This document shows, piece after piece, positions 38,551-43,753 of a DNA stretch of 43,753 nucleotides; the stretch's first letter is position 1, and every line of letters starts with the position of its first letter. Below the pieces are notes generated by a model. That model had not been told where the DNA came from, ran no database searches, and saw only the letters and a list, made by a program, of their open reading frames with translations. This stretch comes from Trichomonas tenax. Taxonomy: Eukaryota > Parabasalia > Trichomonadida > Trichomonadidae. The DNA lies in NCBI GenBank assembly GCA_023091735.1, contig JALKBU010000388.1:1-43753 (forward strand), given 5' to 3'. Made by a program: the position numbers and the translations under genes.

Positions 38551-39318
38551 ATGCTATTTTGTTTCTTTTTATTGATTTCTTGTAAAGATTTTGTGATAGA
38601 AGAGAGTCTAAAATCGTTCCATGATAACATAGAGATATCTGTTCCTGATCATTACAACTTTTTGAGCGAATATCCGCATTGTGATCTTGGTCCATTAACA
38701 CAAGAATGTGGATGTTGCTATGCATACGGCCCAATTAAGTCAATGAGTCATAGAATATGTAAATATAAGAACCAGAAGACATTTCTCTCAGCACAATATA
38801 TAGTTGCTTGTGATTTGCTAAATAGTGGCTGTGATGGCGGATGTTCACGCACAGTGTACTATTTCTTGGAGCAACACGGTGTCACAGACGAACAATGCCA
38901 TCCTTGGTCGAGTCAGCTTAATTATTCATCTGAATTCTGCTCAAAATGCAAAGATGGATCACCAGCAAAGCTCTACAAAGCAAAGATAGGAAGTACAAGA
39001 CAACTTACATCAGTTGACGAAATCAAGAAAGAAATCTATTTACATGGACCCGTTTCTGCATCAGTTGTTATCACAGAAAGACTCAAATACTACACAGGAG
39101 GTCTATTCGAAGATCCTCCAGGCGATTACTTATCAGATAGAACTCACACAGTCGAAATAATCGGATGGGGATCTGAGGGTGATAAACCATATTGGATTAT
39201 CCTCAATCAGTACGGAAGACAATGGGGAGAAAACGGAATGATGCGTATTAGAATGGGCCGTGATGATGCACGCGTCGAGAGTTATGTTTTGGCAGCAGAA
39301 CCAGAAATAACATGGTAA
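38551..39318 (+). CDS. Papain-family (cathepsin B-like) cysteine protease
   Basis: A 255-residue secreted protease. Signal peptide about 1-11 (MLFCFFLLISC). The propeptide is only about 20 residues, much shorter than in papain-type zymogens. Catalytic Cys56 lies in QECGCCYAYG (usual CGSCWAF: Ser to Cys and Trp to Tyr), His199 in THTVEIIGWG and Asn219 in ILNQYGRQWG, so the triad is present. The spacing of the oxyanion Gln is one residue shorter than usual. No occluding loop, so 'cathepsin B-like' is only by general pattern. The frame continues upstream without ATG (TTG 38494). Starts 16 nt after a promoter-like element. Confidence 0.85.
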   Translation: MLFCFFLLISCKDFVIEESLKSFHDNIEISVPDHYNFLSEYPHCDLGPLTQECGCCYAYGPIKSMSHRICKYKNQKTFLSAQYIVACDLLNSGCDGGCSRTVYYFLEQHGVTDEQCHPWSSQLNYSSEFCSKCKDGSPAKLYKAKIGSTRQLTSVDEIKKEIYLHGPVSASVVITERLKYYTGGLFEDPPGDYLSDRTHTVEIIGWGSEGDKPYWIILNQYGRQWGENGMMRIRMGRDDARVESYVLAAEPEITW

Positions 39319-39566
39319 TGAATTCCTCGATCAAATCACTCAATGAAAAGCAATTAATGTAGATGTAGAGTATCGAGAAAATTGATACCTTATCGCGGAA
39401 ATTTCTCTTTGATACATATTATTTCTCATCAAATCTAATGATCATTAAAATTTGATGTTTTGATGAGTTACTATGCTAGAAGTAGCTACTGTGAGTTATT
39501 GTAATAGATTTCATTATGTAAAAACTTGTTTTTTAGTATAGATTTCGCATTTTTGATATAAAATTA

Positions 39567-39585
39567 TGACACTTTACAAGTCAAA
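39567..39585 (+). promoter_or_regulatory. Promoter-like element before the cyclophilin gene
   Basis: TGACACTTTACAAGTCAAA, identical over 19 bases to 15100-15118; ends 10 nt before the ATG at 39596. Confidence 0.6.
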
Positions 39586-39595
39586 ATATCAAAAA

Positions 39596-40066
39596 ATGAG
39601 TTTGACTTTGCACACAACTATTGGAGATATCAAAGTTGAGCTCTTTTGTGAAGAATGCAGAGCCGCGTGCGAGAACTTTATGATGCTCTGCGCCAGTGGA
39701 TATTACGATCATTGCCCATTTCATAGAGTTTTGCAAAATTATTTAATACAAACAGGCGATCCGACGATGACAGGTGATGGAGGCGCAAGCATAACAGGTG
39801 AAAAGATAAAAGTGGAGCCTTACGGCGATTTCCAAGAGCCTGGTTATATTGCTTATGCAGAAACTGGAGCTGTTGGATCTCAATTCTTCATTACCGCTTC
39901 CAGTACTCCTGAATTAGCTGGAGAATATACTGCTTTTGGCCACGTTATTTACGGATTAAATACTGTTATAGCTTTCTCAAGAATACCAACATTTGATGAT
40001 CACCAACCAATAAGACCTGCTGCAATTAAGAGTATCACAATACATGCAAATCCATTAGCAGAATAA
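39596..40066 (+). CDS. PPIL3-type cyclophilin
   Basis: 156 residues. The start MSLTLHTTIGDIKVELFCEECR and end ITIHANPLAE match PPIL3-family cyclophilins, spliceosome-associated peptidyl-prolyl isomerases. Active-site segments: FHR (Arg55 equivalent), YLIQTGDP (Phe60 replaced by Tyr) and SQFFIT. Trp121 is absent as in PPIL3, and the loop AYAETGAVG is short. An ATG 10 codons upstream (39566) falls inside a promoter-like element, so the family start at 39596 is chosen. The Phe-to-Tyr change may lower isomerase activity. The stop lies in TAAA. Confidence 0.88.
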   Translation: MSLTLHTTIGDIKVELFCEECRAACENFMMLCASGYYDHCPFHRVLQNYLIQTGDPTMTGDGGASITGEKIKVEPYGDFQEPGYIAYAETGAVGSQFFITASSTPELAGEYTAFGHVIYGLNTVIAFSRIPTFDDHQPIRPAAIKSITIHANPLAE

Positions 40067-40601
40067 ATTGTTTGTATCTAATAAATTCGCATTTCAGCTT
40101 ATGAAATCATATATATCTACATTCAGGTGATTCAAGAATATGGGAAATCATTGTATTTCAAAATTTCTTTACATATGAAATTAAAATCAATTAATAGCAA
40201 AAACACAGCATAATTCTTATTTGCTTGTATCAAGAAAGTAATGGATTATGTAAAAATTAACTTATTGGCCTTTTAACACATCATTAGTGCAAAATTCAGA
40301 TCTAAATTCAATTATAGAAATCATATAAGCAGAAACAGCATTCATATATAACAAATATATAACAATTAGATAATATTTGCTTATATCATATTTCAAAGTA
40401 ACAAAACTAACACAGATATGTTTTTGATTAAAATTTCATTCGTGAATTATAGTTCATCACTCATGAAAATGATTCAAAATGAGATAGAGAAACATTCTCT
40501 CATTGGGATCTTTGTGTTATTTGATGTTCGAATCGAGTATTAATTATGATGTATTAAAAATAGGGTCTATTTTCTCCCCCCTCACTAACCAAAAAAAAAT
40601 T
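40067..40601. other. Intergenic region, 535 bases
   Basis: AT-rich, no gene. An ACTAACACAG string at 40408 resembles a trichomonad intron 3' end but has no matching 5' site. A TCACT initiator is at 40582-40586. Confidence 0.4.
40582..40586 (+). promoter_or_regulatory. Initiator TCACT before the TRMT2A-like gene
   Basis: TCACT about 16 nt before the preferred ATG 40602; it lies downstream of ATG 40503, which argues against that upstream start. Confidence 0.5.
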
Positions 40602-42092
40602 ATGGGAATTTCATATTCTTCGCCTTTCCAAGTAACACCCGCTTTAGAAACACTCAAACACCCGCCAAAAGGTGAACCCTGCGCTCTCCTTGTCATTGGT
40701 GTGTGCGAATCGTGGTCTGAGGCGAGATTTGCAAAATTCTTATCGCGATACAATATTCACTTCGAGAAAGTACAGAAAATTCGTGGACAAAATTACGCAA
40801 TTTTGAATTTTGCTGATAACAACGAACGTATCACTGCATACTCTTTCTTGCACGATTGTAAAATTTCAAATAACACATTTCAAGTTAAGCCATACGTAGA
40901 ATACGATCCTCCACCGGTTCCATTTGCCACACAGTCCGAAATCATGAAGGGATCAACACTCAAAACGCAAACAGTGATCGAAAGAAAATATCTTTTCCTC
41001 AATAGACCAGCTGAAGAACGCTTACAAAGGAAGAAAACTGAGACAGAGAGCTTCCTCAAGGAAGTGTATACAAACTCACTCGAAATTGTTGAATCACCCA
41101 CCGAATACAGCGGTCATTCACGTGTTGATCTCCTTGCTGGATATGACTTGGATGGAAACATTTGCGTCGGTTTCAACAGTTCCTCACGTGTTAATTGCAC
41201 TATTACACAAATTGACGAATCATTTAAGGTTCCTGAGCAAGTTATAAAGATCGCATGCGTGTTCCGTGATTATATTTCGAAATCTATATTCCCTCCATAT
41301 GACGTCGATCTTAGAACTGGTAAATGGATGAAAATATCAATTCGTGTTTCATCAACATCAGGTGTATTGATAACAATCGCAACAAATGGTGGTCTTCCAC
41401 TCGATGAAGTTGATAAACTGAAAGAAACATTAAGTCCACACGCAAATTCAATATATTGGTTGAAATGCGATGATAATCAAGCCTCATACAACTCTCCGCA
41501 TCATACAATCTCTGGTGCACAGTTTATCACCGAACAAATTGATGGACTCACATTTCCTGTTTATCCATTCACTGTTATGCCAAATAACTTCTATATTTTC
41601 GATAAAGTTATGGAGACAGTTAAAAATATGGCATCCCTCAATGAAAATACTGTTCTTGTTGATCTTTGTTGCGGAACAGGCATTAATATTTTGAATCTTG
41701 CTAAATTTGTTAAGAGAGCAATAGGCATCGATTCAAACGACTCAAATATTGCTACATCAGCACGTAATGCCGAAGATAACTCAATCAAAAACGCATATTT
41801 TGTCTTGGGTGGTCAATCAACGCTTGGAGATATCGCAAATAACGTAACTAGTAGCGAAAATCTAATTGGAATTCTTGACACATCTCAAATCGGTCCACAC
41901 ACAGAGATATTAAAGAATGCTAGCTCAACTCATAAATTACGGAAGCTTATATATATCACAAGAAGCCCAAGCACACTCAGATACGATGTCTTCAGGAATT
42001 TCCCTGATATGAAGATTATTGATGTTAAGCTTTTTGATATCGATCCCCTAACTATCGAATCACAACTTGTTTCATTGTTGATCAAAGAATAA
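40602..42092 (+). CDS. TRMT2A-like (TrmA/RumA family) protein lacking the catalytic Cys
   Basis: A 496-residue protein. An N-terminal RRM-like region (CALLVIGVCESWSEARFAKFL...RGQNYAILNF) is followed by a TrmA/RumA methyltransferase-like domain, the TRMT2A arrangement for m5U54 in tRNA. The SAM-binding motif VDLCCGTGINILNLAKFV is intact. However, the nucleophile motif, normally SC(N/K)P, reads YITRSPSTLRYD with Arg in place of Cys; the DPPRxG motif is LDTSQIGP, and the Gln in the FFQ motif is missing. It is therefore probably inactive as an m5U methyltransferase and could have an RNA-binding role. The preferred start (MGISYSS) follows a TCACT initiator. The stop lies in TAAA. Confidence 0.75.
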   Translation: MGISYSSPFQVTPALETLKHPPKGEPCALLVIGVCESWSEARFAKFLSRYNIHFEKVQKIRGQNYAILNFADNNERITAYSFLHDCKISNNTFQVKPYVEYDPPPVPFATQSEIMKGSTLKTQTVIERKYLFLNRPAEERLQRKKTETESFLKEVYTNSLEIVESPTEYSGHSRVDLLAGYDLDGNICVGFNSSSRVNCTITQIDESFKVPEQVIKIACVFRDYISKSIFPPYDVDLRTGKWMKISIRVSSTSGVLITIATNGGLPLDEVDKLKETLSPHANSIYWLKCDDNQASYNSPHHTISGAQFITEQIDGLTFPVYPFTVMPNNFYIFDKVMETVKNMASLNENTVLVDLCCGTGINILNLAKFVKRAIGIDSNDSNIATSARNAEDNSIKNAYFVLGGQSTLGDIANNVTSSENLIGILDTSQIGPHTEILKNASSTHKLRKLIYITRSPSTLRYDVFRNFPDMKIIDVKLFDIDPLTIESQLVSLLIKE

Positions 42093-42585
42093 ATGTAAGT
42101 TTTTTAGTTTAATGCGCATTATATGTTTTGATATATTTTCATTAATAAAATTTATTGTAATCAGTCGTTTTTGATGTGTGTAATTTTACAAACAAGACCA
42201 TTATATTGTTAGCGTCAATGTGTTATGTTCTAATTTTGATGTTTATTTATATATGCCAAATTATAGCGGAAGCTGTAACTTTTTTGAGACTTTTCGGATG
42301 AAAAATCAACACATATATGATGTGGTTTAGTATATAGTAAAGCGCGACGCAATATTTCCAATATTTGAAGTAATTCGGCTTCAGATCTCGGTCAATAAAG
42401 AATATAATAGCAAAACTTTACCGATTGAAATATGATTTACACTATGAAGGACCGAATTATACAATCATCATGAAGCCTATTTTTGTGAATAAATTTTCAG
42501 AAATGGTTAATTCTATGTAGATTTTACGTGTATGCATGAGAGAAATGTTTATTAATATTAATATATGTTGGATGATATCCCAAAT
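42093..42585. other. Intergenic region, 493 bases
   Basis: AT-rich between convergent genes. I see no gene, RNA or strong repeat. Confidence 0.4.
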
Positions 42586-43128
42586 TTAGATATGAAAATC
42601 TAATTGATCATCCAAAAAGAGGGACTTTTCATCTTGCCAAAAGCTGGAGAAAAGCTCAGCCTCATTGGAGTGCCAGGCGGTCTCTTTCGCGACTTCTGGC
42701 TGTGGTTGAACGACAGGTTTAGGCTTTGCGACTTGTTTTGGCTCCGGAGGCCTTCCGAGCATCTTTTTGTTGAGGTATTTATGCCAGCGGTTCTTAATAT
42801 TGTTTCCACTCCTTCCGTTAAGGAGCTTAGCGATTTTGACCCAGTGGGGACCAAATTCTTGATATTTTTCCAATATCAAGCGGTCCTCCTCAGGTGTCCA
42901 TGGCTGATGAGTGATTTCCTTGAATAAGTAGTTGTAGTACCTGTCGCGGCACTGTCGTGCTGTCCTATTTGGCATGTGTAGCGCAATCTCATCCCATAAT
43001 TTTACTCCTATTTTGTCGACGAGTGATTTCAACTGGCGGTCCTCATCTAAAGTGAATCGCTTCCGTGATGTGTTGATCTCCTCTATCACAGAGGGCTTTG
43101 GAGTTGAATCAAAAATTTGAGTCTCCAT
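42586..43128 (-). CDS. R2R3 Myb DNA-binding protein
   Basis: 180 residues. Two Myb repeats: R2 about 23-70 (RFTLDEDRQLKSLVDK...WDEIALHMPNRTARQCRDRYYNYL) and R3 about 74-121 (PWTPEEDRLILEKYQEFGPHWVKIAKLLNGRS, then NNIKNRWHKYL), followed by a basic, Pro/Lys-rich linker and an acidic aromatic tail. Same architecture as small trichomonad Myb regulators such as Myb1-3 of T. vaginalis, which bind promoter elements. An upstream ATG (43173) exists, but TCACT sits 3-7 nt before ATG 43128, so the shorter form is preferred. A candidate reader for one of the promoter elements in this window, but that is speculation. Confidence 0.88.
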   Translation of the reverse strand: METQIFDSTPKPSVIEEINTSRKRFTLDEDRQLKSLVDKIGVKLWDEIALHMPNRTARQCRDRYYNYLFKEITHQPWTPEEDRLILEKYQEFGPHWVKIAKLLNGRSGNNIKNRWHKYLNKKMLGRPPEPKQVAKPKPVVQPQPEVAKETAWHSNEAELFSSFWQDEKSLFLDDQLDFHI

Positions 43129-43753
43129 CTGAGTGAAAACTCCTCCTCTCAATTTTTGTGAACAGTGAATCATTTAGCTTTATATGGGCCTATTATATGA
43201 GGTTTTTGTCTGAAATTTGACTGCTGCCCGTTTTTATGAATAAATTGCGAAAATAAGCTCTCTGTACAATGCAGAGCCCAATTTATAGGTGAATTTGTCG
43301 TTTTTGTTTGGCACTTTTTTGATCATTTCTTAAATAAGGTTGCAATTATTTACCCCCTGCTTTATTTTTCTTCACCCTCATGTTTAATTTCTTCATGTTC
43401 TTCGATATCAATTCATTTAACAGCCATTCTATAATATTACATATCAACGATTCTTGAGATATATTGCGAAAATTAATATATTAATCTTCTATATTACACT
43501 TTTTGAGATAATGTTCAATGTTTTCACATGATCAATGCTTTAAACTTTTGTATAACAAAAATTAATAGCACATTAATAGAAAAACAGATATCAATATATA
43601 GAAGTAGATTTTCATTATTAAATCGTGGCAGTATTTTTCCTTCTACGGTGTAGTCCCGCGACCTTCATAACTTTTTATCTGATCAATATTTTTTCGATTT
43701 GAAAGTACTTTCATGTACATATTGATAGTTGTCTATCCAGTGGTGTAAGTGGC
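43129..43753. other. Intergenic region at the window end, 625 bases
   Basis: Besides the Myb initiator there is no gene or RNA that I can support; the sequence is AT-rich. Confidence 0.4.
43132..43136 (-). promoter_or_regulatory. Initiator TCACT before the Myb gene
   Basis: On the minus strand TCACTCAGATG: TCACT lies immediately upstream of ATG 43128 and decides the start. Confidence 0.6.

Noticed and set aside
40400..40420. ACTAACACAG resembling a trichomonad intron 3' end
   Set aside because: No GTAYGT-type 5' site upstream, lacks two bases of the usual motif, and the downstream gene starts after its own initiator.

Overview
This is AT-rich nuclear DNA of a parabasalid (a Trichomonas/Tritrichomonas-type flagellate); I cannot fix the species from sequence alone. 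Evidence: almost all genes are intronless and closely packed on both strands. Many starts have a trichomonad-type initiator (TCAYT/A) within about 6-20 nt of the ATG, and two ribosomal protein genes have a CCTTT element there instead. Many stop codons sit in TAAA, the trichomonad polyadenylation context. The gene set fits too: a beta-type processing peptidase and an Omp85/Sam50-like barrel (hydrogenosome import), tectonic (flagellar transition zone), BspA-like, glycine-rich, ankyrin and discoidin family members, and an R2R3 Myb.

Layout. 1-1030: C-terminal tail of a Gln/Glu/Ser-rich protein and non-coding DNA. 1031-7603: intact housekeeping block (MPP beta, AP-1/2 beta-adaptin, RIC1-like Rab GEF subunit). 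7859-14789: decay island with a broken PUS7/TruD gene, three glycine-rich paralogues (one truncated, one with nonsense codons, one open, none with an ATG at its N-terminus), an 875-bp segment bounded by a perfect 19-bp inverted repeat, and a BspA-like fragment. 15199-16866: Vps18-like gene without a beta-propeller. 17059-24412: second decay island (frameshifted ankyrin gene, broken discoidin gene, intact secreted discoidin gene, kinase remnant missing its catalytic core, then about 2 kb empty). 24413-43128: dense, mostly intact genes: Ubc12-like E2, type I membrane protein, helical + discoidin protein, tRNA-Gln(CUG), UBE2Q-like E2, coiled-coil protein, unknown 498-aa protein, histidine-phosphatase-fold protein, Sam50-like barrel, small basic protein, eS26/eL18 divergent pair, tectonic/cysteine-protease divergent pair, PPIL3-type cyclophilin, TRMT2A-like methyltransferase and R2R3 Myb.

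Functional themes: hydrogenosome biogenesis (MPP, Sam50), endomembrane traffic (beta-adaptin, RIC1, Vps18), ubiquitin-like conjugation (Ubc12, UBE2Q), translation and RNA modification (eS26, eL18, tRNA-Gln, PUS7 remnant, TRMT2A-like).

Main observations: (i) a recurrent element TGWCANGTAAA (reverse TTTACNTGWCA) upstream of many genes, probably a second promoter class beside the initiator; it shows that several longest-ORF starts are too far upstream. (ii) Two enzymes keep their fold but have lost the catalytic nucleophile: a histidine phosphatase with RNG instead of RHG, and a TRMT2A-like protein with Arg instead of Cys. (iii) A recent gene-conversion tract and a truncation breakpoint in the glycine-rich family fall on the same Gly-codon-rich motif. 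(iv) An orphan copy of the ribosomal-protein start-site element lies in a gene-free region.
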